Origin: Ignavibacteria bacterium
GTDB lineage: Bacteria > Bacteroidota > Ignavibacteria > Kapaibacteriales > Kapaibacteriaceae
NCBI GenBank assembly: GCA_016873895.1
Contig: VGVV01000003.1
Coordinates: 124,001 to 188,000, forward strand
Direction: 5' to 3'
DNA: 64,000 bases
Shown here: one piece after another, positions 44,533 to 53,397 of the stretch
How the letters are laid out: the number at the start of each line of letters is the position of its first letter
Numbering within the stretch: the first letter of the stretch is position 1
The notes under the pieces: generated by a model
The model's input: only the letters and a program-made list of their open reading frames with translations
Told to the model about the DNA's origin: nothing
Databases searched by the model: none
Made by a program: the position numbers and the translations under genes

Positions 44533-45617
44533 GAGTTCACGTGATCATATGCATAGCGATGGTGGTTATTGGTTGTGGCAAGAAAACAGATACAGCGCAG
44601 CCGCAGCTAAAGAGTATCACACAGGCTGTCTATGCTTCGGGACGGTTGTATCCGAAACACTTCTATCGTGTTTCATCCAAGATACCAGGTGTAGTTGCCG
44701 AGATATATGTTAAAGCTGGTGATTCGGTCCGTCGTGGGATGCCCCTTATAAAAATTACAAGTACCATAGCAGACATAGGGCTATCAGCAGCACAGAATGC
44801 ATTATCGCTGGCAGAAGATAATGCTAAGGAGACGGGGGCCTATTTGAGCGCTGCAGCAGCTGAACTTGAATCGGCAAGAGCAAAGTATTCTTATGATTCA
44901 ATCTCATCGCAACGATTGAAGCGCCTTTTAGACGAGAATGCTACTTCTCGATCATCGTACGATGTATCAGCTACTCAGTTAGATGTCTCGCGTCAGCAAC
45001 TCCGTAAAGCACAGCAAACGTATGAGAGCCTTGTGCAGAGAGCTCAGGTCGAACGACGGAACGCACGGTTGCAAGTAGCAGCGCAGCGAACAGCGCGGGA
45101 GGATTATATCATATATGCAGCCGAGGATGGACTTATCTACGATGTGATTCCCAATGCCGGTGAGCTAATCAATCCTCAGATGGTTATCATCGAGATCGGT
45201 GATGCCTCTGAATATGAAGTTGAGTTAAATATTGATGAGACCGACATAGCTTTTCTGATGCCAGGCCAACGAATTGTGTACACCATTGATTCGTACAAAC
45301 AAGATCGCTTTGAGGGTGTTGTTAGTCACGTAAATCCTCGCGTTTCTGCAGCAGATAAGACCGCTAAGATCACTGCAACCATAACATCGAGTAGTCCTCG
45401 ACGATTCCTACCGGGCATGAGCTTAGAGGCAAACATCGTTGTTGCCGAAAAGGCAAGGGCGTTAGTAATACCTCGTGAATACCTGAAGACAGGCTCTACT
45501 GTTGATGTTGAGCGGGAATCGTCGGTGCAAAGTCTGAAGGTCCGAACTGGTATCGAAGATTTGCGCTTTGTTGAAGTCTTAGAGGGTTTGTCAACACAGG
45601 ATATCCTCGTTAAGTGA
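44529..45617 (+). CDS. MacA/HlyD-type periplasmic adaptor lipoprotein (ABC efflux)
   Basis: A 362-residue membrane-fusion protein. The GTG start at 44529 overlaps the tetR stop (GTGA) and has GGAG about 10 bases upstream. The leader ends in a lipobox, VVIGC. The lipoyl half-motif IPGVVAEIYVKAGDSVRRGMPLIKI is followed by a long coiled-coil hairpin (about residues 80-180). The second lipoyl half follows (YIIYAAEDGLIYDVIPNAGELI), then the beta-barrel domain (EVELNIDETDIAFLMPGQRI). Coupling to an ABC permease and ATPase marks it as a MacA-like adaptor linking them to TolC. Confidence 0.88.
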   Translation: MRVHVIICIAMVVIGCGKKTDTAQPQLKSITQAVYASGRLYPKHFYRVSSKIPGVVAEIYVKAGDSVRRGMPLIKITSTIADIGLSAAQNALSLAEDNAKETGAYLSAAAAELESARAKYSYDSISSQRLKRLLDENATSRSSYDVSATQLDVSRQQLRKAQQTYESLVQRAQVERRNARLQVAAQRTAREDYIIYAAEDGLIYDVIPNAGELINPQMVIIEIGDASEYEVELNIDETDIAFLMPGQRIVYTIDSYKQDRFEGVVSHVNPRVSAADKTAKITATITSSSPRRFLPGMSLEANIVVAEKARALVIPREYLKTGSTVDVERESSVQSLKVRTGIEDLRFVEVLEGLSTQDILVK

Positions 45618-46885
45618 AAGCGTTGTTTACAAATAGGCCTTTGCTCAAAATTGCATGGATTCATCTGTTTAGCAAAAAGCGGCAGACGGTCGTGGCCATG
45701 CTAGGCGTGATGTTTGGTGTAACTGTCTTCATTTTTCAAGCGGGCCTACTTACAGGTCTGCAGAACTACTTCATTGACAAAACGGTCAACACCACTGCAC
45801 ATGTGCACATATACAACGAAGTCCGTACAGCGCGTCCACATGTGATATCTCGGTATATCGACACAACAAGTAGATGGGTTGTTGTGCGAAATCAAAAGCC
45901 CCGTGAGGAAGCGCGACGTGTGCGCAATGGCACACAAATCATTAGTGATATCCAGAAGGATCCTCGAGTAGAAGGTGTGGCTCCGTTTCTAGGCTTACAA
46001 GGTATCTATCGACTTGGCATGTCGCAGCAGGCTGGATCTCTAGCTGGTGTTGATATACTTCGCGAAGATCAATTGTTTAAGGTCAAAGAGAATATGATCG
46101 CTGGTGATCTTCTTCGCATGGAAACCCTGCCCAATGGAATTATTCTTGGAGCTGGTCTTGCTGAGAAGCTTGGCGCCACTATCGACAATTCAATTATCGT
46201 GATATCCTCCAAGGGTGTTTCGCTCGACATGAAAGTTGTGGGTATCAGCAAAACGGGCATAACCCTGCAGGATAACACACGTGCGTACATATCGTTACGG
46301 AATGCTCAGAGGCTGTTGCAGCAGTCAGGATCGTACATAACGGACATCAACGTGCGCTTGCGTGATGTAGATCTCTCTGAGTCTGTGGCACGAGAATATC
46401 AAACACGTTATGGTTATCGAGCCGAGGACTGGAAAGCAGCGAACGCAAACGTGTTTGGGATCTTCCGGATACAGAATATGACGGTCACGTTTGTCATTAT
46501 ATCGATTCTTGTCGTAAGTGGATTCGGGATATTTAATATCCTCATGACGATCATCTACGAGAAAATGCCAGACATAGCCATACTCAAGGCTATGGGATAT
46601 CGTGACCGAGACATAAGCCAGATATTTCTCATCGAATCGCTTGCAATTGGTATTACAGGTGGATTGTTTGGATTGCTTCTTGGTTTTCTCGCATCGAAGA
46701 TCGTAGGCATGATACCACTGAACATTCAGGGCTTTGTGAGCGTACAATATCTCGTGATCAACTTCAATCCGTTGTTCTATATGGCTGCTTTTGCATTTGC
46801 CCTGATTTCAACGACAGTTGCTGGATATTTTCCAGCTCGTAAGGCTGCTCGTTTTGATCCAGTTGAAATCATCAGGAGCAGATGA
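45614..46885 (+). CDS. ABC transporter permease, MacB/FtsX type
   Basis: A 423-residue permease with one N-terminal helix (TVVAMLGVMFGVTVFIFQAGLL), a periplasmic MacB-PCD domain of about 220 residues and three C-terminal helices (TFVIISILVVSGFGIFNILM; LAIGITGGLFGLLLGFLA; LFYMAAFAFALISTTVAGYF). The motif DIAILKAMGYRDRDISQIFLIES and the ending YFPARKAARFDPVEIIR are hallmarks of the family. The GTG start overlaps the adaptor stop (GTGA). Unlike Escherichia coli MacB, the ATPase is encoded separately just downstream. Confidence 0.92.
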   Translation: MKALFTNRPLLKIAWIHLFSKKRQTVVAMLGVMFGVTVFIFQAGLLTGLQNYFIDKTVNTTAHVHIYNEVRTARPHVISRYIDTTSRWVVVRNQKPREEARRVRNGTQIISDIQKDPRVEGVAPFLGLQGIYRLGMSQQAGSLAGVDILREDQLFKVKENMIAGDLLRMETLPNGIILGAGLAEKLGATIDNSIIVISSKGVSLDMKVVGISKTGITLQDNTRAYISLRNAQRLLQQSGSYITDINVRLRDVDLSESVAREYQTRYGYRAEDWKAANANVFGIFRIQNMTVTFVIISILVVSGFGIFNILMTIIYEKMPDIAILKAMGYRDRDISQIFLIESLAIGITGGLFGLLLGFLASKIVGMIPLNIQGFVSVQYLVINFNPLFYMAAFAFALISTTVAGYFPARKAARFDPVEIIRSR

Positions 46886-46886
46886 C

Positions 46887-47564
46887 ATGAATCACACAAT
46901 GATATCTGCACAGCATGTAACAAAACGCTTTACTGAACCGGTTGAGTTTGTTGTTCTTGATGATGTGTCTATAGATGTACAGAAGGGAGAATTCGTTGTT
47001 CTCGTGGGACCCTCTGGAAGTGGAAAGACAACACTGATGTACACACTGTCTACACTGGATACCGAATACGATGGGGACATTGAAATAGACAATACAACTA
47101 TTCGATCTCTTTCAAAGAATCAGCTAGCTACGTTCAGAAATACTATGATTGGGTTCGTGTTCCAATTTCATTACTTACTGCCTGATTTTACCGTTCTTGA
47201 GAATGTCATGTTACCAGCACAGCGTCTCGGAATCTGGTCCGAAGAGGAAATGGAACATCGAGCAATGGAGAAGCTGGCGTTACTCGGTGTTGCAGACCAA
47301 GCAAGCAAGAAGTCTAACAAATTATCAGGCGGTCAGCAGCAGAGAGTTGCCATTGCCAGAGCACTGGTCAACGAGCCCAAGATTCTATTTGGGGACGAGC
47401 CAACGGGGAACCTAGATACAAAGAATACAGATATCGTGTTGGATATTCTGCAAGATTTAAAGACCGAATTCAATCAGACCATTCTTATGGTTACTCACGA
47501 CACCGCGTTTGCACGTCGTGCCGATAGAATCATCTCGATACGTGACGGGCGTATTGTAGAATAA
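46887..47564 (+). CDS. ABC transporter ATP-binding protein, MacB/LolD type
   Basis: A 225-residue ATPase with Walker A GPSGSGKTTLMY, the Q-loop in FVFQFHYLLPDFTVLENV, signature LSGGQQQRVAIARAL, Walker B ILFGDEPTGNLD and the H-loop in MVTHDTAFA. It pairs with the permease that ends one base before its ATG. The family powers mechanotransmission-type efflux of drugs, peptides or lipoproteins. The longer ORF start at 46818 overlaps the permease and is rejected. Confidence 0.93.
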   Translation: MNHTMISAQHVTKRFTEPVEFVVLDDVSIDVQKGEFVVLVGPSGSGKTTLMYTLSTLDTEYDGDIEIDNTTIRSLSKNQLATFRNTMIGFVFQFHYLLPDFTVLENVMLPAQRLGIWSEEEMEHRAMEKLALLGVADQASKKSNKLSGGQQQRVAIARALVNEPKILFGDEPTGNLDTKNTDIVLDILQDLKTEFNQTILMVTHDTAFARRADRIISIRDGRIVE

Positions 47565-47599
47565 AAGCAAGTATTATACACCTTTTTCATTTCATCATC

Positions 47600-48721
47600 A
47601 TGACCAAACTTACATATCTATCTTTTGCGCTCTTGGCGTGCTCAATAGTCTCATGCAATGATGCATCTGGTGACAATGAACAAGCACAATTGGACGAATT
47701 GCGCGCTCAGAAAGCACAGATTGATGCTCAAATCAAGACATTAGAAGCGGCTCTTGTTTCCAGCTCCAGTAAGCCTAGCTTAATACCAGTGAGTGTTATC
47801 ACGGCGTCTGAAGGAGTGTTACATCACTACATCAACGTGAAGGGAACCATTGATTCGAAATCCACCGTGATGCTGTCATCACAGATGCCCGGCAGAATAA
47901 CAGCCGTGTATGTTTCGAGTGGCCAGACCGTGAAGGCTGGTCAAATTCTCGTTGAAGTTGATAATGAAGTTATCAAACGAGGAATCGAGGAGGTCAGCGT
48001 TCAATTGGACTTTGCCAGCATACTCTATGAGAAACAACAAAGGCTCTTTGAGCAAAAGGCAGGAAGTGAAATACAGTATTTAACTGCTAAAAATCAGCTA
48101 GAGGCGTTAGTTAGACGTATGGCTTCGCTTCGTGAGCAGCTTACAATGTCGCGCATTACTGCTCCCCGATCGGGAATATGTGATAACGTTACTGCTAAGA
48201 TCGGGGAGATGGCAGCTCCTGGCATGCCCCTCATGACTCTTGTAAATATGTCGGACGTTCGGGTGATAGCAGACGTATCAGAAGCGTTCGTATCAACGGT
48301 CAATCGCGGAGATTTAGCAAGTATTACGTTCGCAGAATCTACTGATACCATCAGAGTGGCAGTGAATTCTGTTTCACGTGTGGTCAATCCGCTAAATCGA
48401 ACCTTCAGACTCGAAATCTCGCTAAAAAATCCGCCGCCGGTTGTGCGTCCTAATGCTACGTGTCGCGTTGCGATTAATGATCAAACAATAGAGAACTGCC
48501 TCTCTGTGCCATTATCAACGATTCAACGTGACAGCAAAGGGGCTTATCTATATGTTGTCGACGCTACGAACACTGTACGCCGCAGAGATATTGTCCTAGG
48601 TATCACTTCCGGTGCTGCAGTCCAGATTGCGCAAGGGTTGGCTGCTGGTGAATACTTAGTAGACAAAGGTGCTACTGATGTTGCTGATGGTCAGGTTGTA
48701 AATATTGTAGGTCAACAATGA
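47600..48721 (+). CDS. RND efflux periplasmic adaptor lipoprotein
   Basis: A 373-residue membrane-fusion protein with a lipobox, CSIVSC. A short coiled coil (about residues 25-55, QAQLDELRAQKAQIDAQIKTLE) precedes the usual domains: lipoyl half MPGRITAVYVSSGQTVKAGQILVEVDNEVI, hairpin, second half SRITAPRSGICDNVTAKIGEM, then beta-barrel and membrane-proximal domains. The ATG of the RND pump overlaps its stop (ATGA). It lies 35 bases after the ABC ATPase, so it is probably in the same transcript. Confidence 0.92.
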   Translation: MTKLTYLSFALLACSIVSCNDASGDNEQAQLDELRAQKAQIDAQIKTLEAALVSSSSKPSLIPVSVITASEGVLHHYINVKGTIDSKSTVMLSSQMPGRITAVYVSSGQTVKAGQILVEVDNEVIKRGIEEVSVQLDFASILYEKQQRLFEQKAGSEIQYLTAKNQLEALVRRMASLREQLTMSRITAPRSGICDNVTAKIGEMAAPGMPLMTLVNMSDVRVIADVSEAFVSTVNRGDLASITFAESTDTIRVAVNSVSRVVNPLNRTFRLEISLKNPPPVVRPNATCRVAINDQTIENCLSVPLSTIQRDSKGAYLYVVDATNTVRRRDIVLGITSGAAVQIAQGLAAGEYLVDKGATDVADGQVVNIVGQQ

Positions 48722-51700
48722 GTATGCAGCATCACAAGTCTTTTCCGATAACAGCGTGGGCAGTTGAAAATAGAACGACGATATATGTTGTGTCGTTCAT
48801 CATATCTCTGCTCGGCATCATCACGTATGTGCGCTTACCTAAGGAGCAGTTTCCAGATATCGTAGTACCTACTGTGCTTGTGACAACCATTCAAGCTGGT
48901 ATGACACCAACGGACATTGAGAACCTGATTACAAGGCCAATCGAAAAGCAAATGAAGTCGGTTGCCGACGTCAAGAAGGTAAATAGTTCAAGTTTACCCG
49001 ATGCTTCAGTTGTTGTAGTTGAATTCACAACTGGCATCGATCCAGTTGTCGCAAAACAACGCGTATCTGATGCTGTAGATAAGGCACGAACAGAATTACC
49101 AAATCAGCTTACAAAAGAGCCGCAAGTCGCTGAAATTGACTTTTCTGAGTTCCCCATAATGAATGTCAACATTTCGGGTTCTGTGGAAATAGAGAGTCTT
49201 AAGAACATCGCTGAAGACCTAAAGGACAAGTTCGAGTCTTTGTCTGAGATACGTCGTGTTGATATCATTGGGGCTCTTGATAAAGAAGTACGTGTCGACA
49301 TCGATCCGTATCGTCTTGAGGCAGTTGGAATGTCTTTTGATGATGTGACACGTGCAATTCAGTTTGAGAATTTGAATATCTCAGGCGGCGAGCTGCTCAA
49401 TGATAATGTTCGACGTAATCTGCAAGTCACAGGCGAGTTTGCATCCATCGACCAGATAAACTCAATTGTTGTGCGCAGCATGCGCGGTGCTACGGCTTAT
49501 GTGCGTGATATCGCGATGGTAACAGAGACCGCGAAAGAGCAGCAGAGTTTTGCACGCCTTGATGGTAAAGAGGTCATCACCTTAGCCGTACTGAAGAAGG
49601 CTGGTGAGAACCTCATCAATGCCTCCGATCAGATTCAGGCTATTGTTGGAGAGTATGAAAAGACGCGCCTTCCCAAGAATGTATCAGTGACAATTACAAA
49701 TGATCAATCTGTTGCTACACGTATAAATCTTGCTGACTTGATTAACACAATTATCATCGGCTTTATACTGGTGACCATTGTCTTAATGTTCTTCATGGGT
49801 GTTCAAAATGCCTTGTTCGTTGGTTTAGCAACACCGCTCTCTTCATTCATAGCATTCTTGGTTATGCCGAGCTTTGACTTCACATTTAATGTTGTTGTCA
49901 CGTTTGGGTTTCTACTAGCTCTCGGGATCGTGGTCGACGACGCAATTGTTGTTATTGAGAATACCCACCGACTACACACGAAGCAACATGTTGATATCAA
50001 AACAGCTGCAAAGTATGCCGCTGCTGAAGTGTTCGCTCCTGTAGTTGCTGGTACATTAACAACGCTTGCACCCTTTGTGCCGTTGTTGTTTTGGCCAGGC
50101 CTCGTAGGGGAGTTTATGGTGTATCTGCCATCTATTCTCATCATCACTCTAACAGCATCACTTATTGTCGCGTACATAATGAATCCGGTATTTGCTGTTG
50201 ATTTTATGGACAGGAAACCAACGGTTCTTACCAAGCGCTTACTCACAACGTATGGTGTCATAATGGGCCTATTGGCTGTGATTGGCGTGATCAGTGGACA
50301 GATATGGATCACAACGATGGTGCTCTTTGGTATTGCATTCTGGTTTGTTAATCGTGCATACATCACGCCACGCTTGATTAAACCATTCCAGGATACGACA
50401 CTGCCGTTGATAATGAATACCTACAGATCCGTCTTGCGCTGGTCGCTATCGGGTAGGCGGCCGTGGCAGATTATTGGATCCATGGTGCTGCTGCTTATAG
50501 CCACACTAATGCTCATGGTAGTTGCTGGTCCGGAGACTACCTTCTTTCCAAGTGCAGATCCTAATTATGCGTATGTCTACGTTCAATTACCCGTTGGGAC
50601 GGATGCTAGGGAGACGGATTCAGTCGTTAAGGTTATTGAAAAGCGAATCAACAAAGTATTGGGTAAGAGCAACCCACTTGTAAAGTCTGTTATATCTAAT
50701 GTTGGCATTGGGGCAGGCGATCCGCGTAATCCAGACCGCACTGTAACGCCCCATAAAGGCAAGGTTACTGTTGCATTTGTTGAGTACAGCAAACGCGGCG
50801 GTGCCAGCACGAGTGACTATCTGGTAGAGTTCCGGAAAGTCGTCAACGACATACCAGGTGCGGAGATCGTTGTTGATAAGGAGGCAATTGGACCTCCGAC
50901 AGGCAAGCCGGTTAATATTGAAATCAGTGGTGATGATTTTTATCAGTTAACCGAGCTATCTGAGCGGGTGCGTCGATACGTTACCGATACAGTAAGGATT
51001 GCTGGAATCGAGCGGCTAAAAAGCGACCTCGTTCGAAACAAGCCAGAGTTGGCTGTGGTTATTGATCGAGAACAGGCCAATGCTGAAGGTATTTCTACTG
51101 CACAGATTGGGATGGTCCTTCGTAACAACATGTATGGTGCCGAAGCAACCAAGTATCGTGCGGGAGAGGAAGAGTATCCAGTTCAGGTGCGGGCAACCGA
51201 ATCTGTGCGCAGCAACGCCGAGGCACTCCTCAATCAGCCTGTATCGTTCTTTGACATGAGCAAGGGGCAATATCGACAAGTTCCTATCGCTTCGGTTGCA
51301 ACCCTGCAGTACACGTCAACGTATGCCGGTATCAATAGAAAGAATCAACGTCGCGTTGTAACACTCTCATCGAACTTGCTGCAGGGATATAACGAAAACA
51401 AGGTAAATGCGAATCTACGTTTGGCATTGGCTGGTCTAAATGTTCCTGATGGATACACTGTTAAATTGACGGGCGCACAGGAAGAACAACAAGAAAGCGC
51501 AAGTTTTCTCGGTTTTGCCTTTCTAGTAACGGCACTGCTCATATTCTTGATCATAGTAACTCAGTTCAATTCCGTTACGAAGCCTATACTTATCATGATC
51601 ACTGTTGTCTTTAGTTTGATAGGTGTACTTCTGGGCTTTATCATTTTCCGCATGACATTTTCAGTTGCCATAACTGGGGTTGGAATTGTGGCACTTGGCG

Positions 51701-52092
51701 GTATAGTTGTCCGTAACGGTATCGTGTTACTCGATTTTACTGACGTTCTGTTGAAACAGGGATGGCAGCTGCGTAGAAGTATTATCGAGGGGGGAGCAAT
51801 TCGTTTTAACCCTGTAATTCTTACAGCTGGCGCAACAATACTAGGCCTCATCCCACTTGCCGTTGGACTCAACATCGACTTCTGGGAACTTATCAACCTG
51901 CGGGATCCGCATATCCATATAGGCTCTGACAGCGTAGCATTTTGGGGCCCACTTGCCTGGTCGATTGTGTTCGGCCTTGGGTTCTCAACATTCCTCACGC
52001 TCGTAGTTGTACCCTGTATGTACTACTTGCTTGCGCGTAGGTCAATTATGAGGCAGCGCAGAAAATCTCTGCGTCCAATCACGCAGGGATGA
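48718..52092 (+). CDS. RND-family efflux pump (AcrB/MdtB-like)
   Basis: A 1124-residue proton-driven efflux pump. Recognisable are the N-terminal helix and porter start (PITAWAVENRTTIYVVSFIISLLGIITYVRLPKEQFPDI), the helix-4 proton-relay motif GIVVDDAIVVIEN, and the C-terminal half repeat (FLGFAFLVTALLIFLIIVTQFNSVTKPILIM; GIVVRNGIVLLDF). It is about 80-90 residues longer than classical AcrB. An extra hydrophobic segment at about 505-545 (GVIMGLLAVIGVISGQIWITTMVLFGIAFWF) precedes the second-half amphipathic region. It works with the adaptor upstream and the TolC of this operon. Substrates are unknown. Confidence 0.93.
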   Translation: MSMQHHKSFPITAWAVENRTTIYVVSFIISLLGIITYVRLPKEQFPDIVVPTVLVTTIQAGMTPTDIENLITRPIEKQMKSVADVKKVNSSSLPDASVVVVEFTTGIDPVVAKQRVSDAVDKARTELPNQLTKEPQVAEIDFSEFPIMNVNISGSVEIESLKNIAEDLKDKFESLSEIRRVDIIGALDKEVRVDIDPYRLEAVGMSFDDVTRAIQFENLNISGGELLNDNVRRNLQVTGEFASIDQINSIVVRSMRGATAYVRDIAMVTETAKEQQSFARLDGKEVITLAVLKKAGENLINASDQIQAIVGEYEKTRLPKNVSVTITNDQSVATRINLADLINTIIIGFILVTIVLMFFMGVQNALFVGLATPLSSFIAFLVMPSFDFTFNVVVTFGFLLALGIVVDDAIVVIENTHRLHTKQHVDIKTAAKYAAAEVFAPVVAGTLTTLAPFVPLLFWPGLVGEFMVYLPSILIITLTASLIVAYIMNPVFAVDFMDRKPTVLTKRLLTTYGVIMGLLAVIGVISGQIWITTMVLFGIAFWFVNRAYITPRLIKPFQDTTLPLIMNTYRSVLRWSLSGRRPWQIIGSMVLLLIATLMLMVVAGPETTFFPSADPNYAYVYVQLPVGTDARETDSVVKVIEKRINKVLGKSNPLVKSVISNVGIGAGDPRNPDRTVTPHKGKVTVAFVEYSKRGGASTSDYLVEFRKVVNDIPGAEIVVDKEAIGPPTGKPVNIEISGDDFYQLTELSERVRRYVTDTVRIAGIERLKSDLVRNKPELAVVIDREQANAEGISTAQIGMVLRNNMYGAEATKYRAGEEEYPVQVRATESVRSNAEALLNQPVSFFDMSKGQYRQVPIASVATLQYTSTYAGINRKNQRRVVTLSSNLLQGYNENKVNANLRLALAGLNVPDGYTVKLTGAQEEQQESASFLGFAFLVTALLIFLIIVTQFNSVTKPILIMITVVFSLIGVLLGFIIFRMTFSVAITGVGIVALGGIVVRNGIVLLDFTDVLLKQGWQLRRSIIEGGAIRFNPVILTAGATILGLIPLAVGLNIDFWELINLRDPHIHIGSDSVAFWGPLAWSIVFGLGFSTFLTLVVVPCMYYLLARRSIMRQRRKSLRPITQG

Positions 52093-52104
52093 GCTAACGA
52101 TAAA

Positions 52105-52620
52105 CTACTTCTTCGGGACAAATGCAAGGGCTGCGCTGTTAACACAATAGCGTAGCCCTGTTGGCTTTGGACCATCCTCAAAAACATGCCCAAGATGAGC
52201 GCCACAACGCGCACAGGTGATTTCGGTTCGTGTTTCGTACGGCAACGACCGATCCACATGGTTCTCAACGTTAGACTGGGCTACTGGAGCATAAAATGAT
52301 GGCCATCCAGATCCAGAGTCATACTTCGTAGTACTCGGGAACAACTCGGTTTGGCAACAACGGCAGACGTATGTGCCACTGGCATGATGATTCCAATATG
52401 CTCCCGTGAAGGCGCGCTCAGTGCCTTTCTTTCGTGCAATCCTAAACACTTCGTCACTGAGTAACGCGCGCCATTCGTCGTCAGATTTTTGAATGCGGTC
52501 CATCTGTATTGTTGCCTTTGTTGATGACTGGTAAATACGCACGTGACTTGATGTTTTACGCGAACCGCTTTGGCTGCAAGCCAAGGTAGCCGACACAAGA
52601 AACAAAAGTATAACGTGCAT
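52105..52620 (-). CDS. msrB: Peptide-methionine (R)-S-oxide reductase MsrB, lipoprotein form
   Basis: A 171-residue protein whose C-terminal 130 residues are a full MsrB. Zinc cysteines are in YVCRCCQTELF and ITCARCGAHLGHVF. Substrate motifs are SGSGWPSFYAP and HVDRSLPYETRTEI, and the catalytic cysteine is in LRYCVNSAAL. The N-terminal leader (VILLFLVSATLACSQ) contains a lipobox-like LACS. This MsrB would thus be exported and membrane-anchored, repairing oxidised methionines in periplasmic proteins. It is three bases downstream of truA copy 2 on the same strand. Confidence 0.93.
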   Translation of the reverse strand: MHVILLFLVSATLACSQSGSRKTSSHVRIYQSSTKATIQMDRIQKSDDEWRALLSDEVFRIARKKGTERAFTGAYWNHHASGTYVCRCCQTELFPSTTKYDSGSGWPSFYAPVAQSNVENHVDRSLPYETRTEITCARCGAHLGHVFEDGPKPTGLRYCVNSAALAFVPKK

Positions 52621-52623
52621 AGA

Positions 52624-53397
52624 TCAGAGCCGTATTGTTGGAACTACATCTGGAACGGACATACCATCGTATTGCACATCTGCTAAAAACAGTCCAGATG
52701 GCGCAGCCGTCTCCCACGAATAAGAACTTTGTGGATTTGCCAAGAGTTCCCTCACTGCGTCAGCGGGTATCGTACCTCTACCAACTTCTACCAGGCATCC
52801 AACCATTTGCCGAACCATGTTCCATAGAAAATGACTCCCAACTACATGCACCACGAGTAGGGGGCTATAGTCGATTAACTGACATCGAGTCAGATCCACG
52901 TTTGTTGACTTTTCATCGGGGTCGTCGCGAGTGAATCTCTGAAAATCGTGGAACCCCTCAAAATATGAACAGGCCTTCTGCATTGCCTGAACATTAAGGT
53001 TATCTCGAATCCACCATACATGCCGTTTACCAAATGCCGTACGGCGCTGAGCAATCTGATACATGTAGGAACGCGACACAGCATGATGCCGTGCATGGAA
53101 GCGCTCATGTACGCGCTGTACATTTACAACATTGATATCTGCAGGGAGCTGGTCATTAACACGCAGTCGTAAAATATGCGGAGCGAGCATTGTCTTTGCA
53201 TCAAGATGGGCTACTTGGGCAAGTGCATGTACACCAGCATCAGTTCTACCAGAGCCAATAAATTCAAATGAACGAGTGTTTAACGCCCCTTCTAGGGCAC
53301 CAATCAATTCACCTTGTACCGTTCTTGCATTTTTTTGGACTTGCCAGCCTGAATACCGCGTACCTTCGTATTCAATTGTAAACTTGAAACGAGCCAT
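52624..53397 (-). CDS. truA: tRNA pseudouridine(38-40) synthase TruA, copy 2
   Basis: A second TruA with the signature YEGTRYSGWQVQKNARTVQGEL and catalytic GRTDAGVHA (D53). DFQRFTRDDPDEKSTNVDLTRC and HFLWNMVRQMVGCLVEVGRG follow. Length (257 residues) is normal and all expected motifs are intact. ATG 53397 shares the CATG core with the divergent NUDIX start (53396), leaving no intergenic space. A slightly short -7-like TAATTTGC lies just before the ATG. It is followed by msrB three bases later. Confidence 0.93.
   Translation of the reverse strand: MARFKFTIEYEGTRYSGWQVQKNARTVQGELIGALEGALNTRSFEFIGSGRTDAGVHALAQVAHLDAKTMLAPHILRLRVNDQLPADINVVNVQRVHERFHARHHAVSRSYMYQIAQRRTAFGKRHVWWIRDNLNVQAMQKACSYFEGFHDFQRFTRDDPDEKSTNVDLTRCQLIDYSPLLVVHVVGSHFLWNMVRQMVGCLVEVGRGTIPADAVRELLANPQSSYSWETAAPSGLFLADVQYDGMSVPDVVPTIRL

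Noticed and set aside
49803..50366. 187-codon ORF on the minus strand
   Set aside because: Antisense shadow of the RND pump gene, with no recognisable domain.
52069..52086. Hairpin CTGCGT-N6-ACGCAG at the end of the RND gene
   Set aside because: Six-base stem with no convincing T-run on either strand, so not reported as a terminator.
53132..53395. N-terminal extension of the NUDIX ORF
   Set aside because: It is antisense to truA copy 2; the NUDIX homology starts after ATG 53396.
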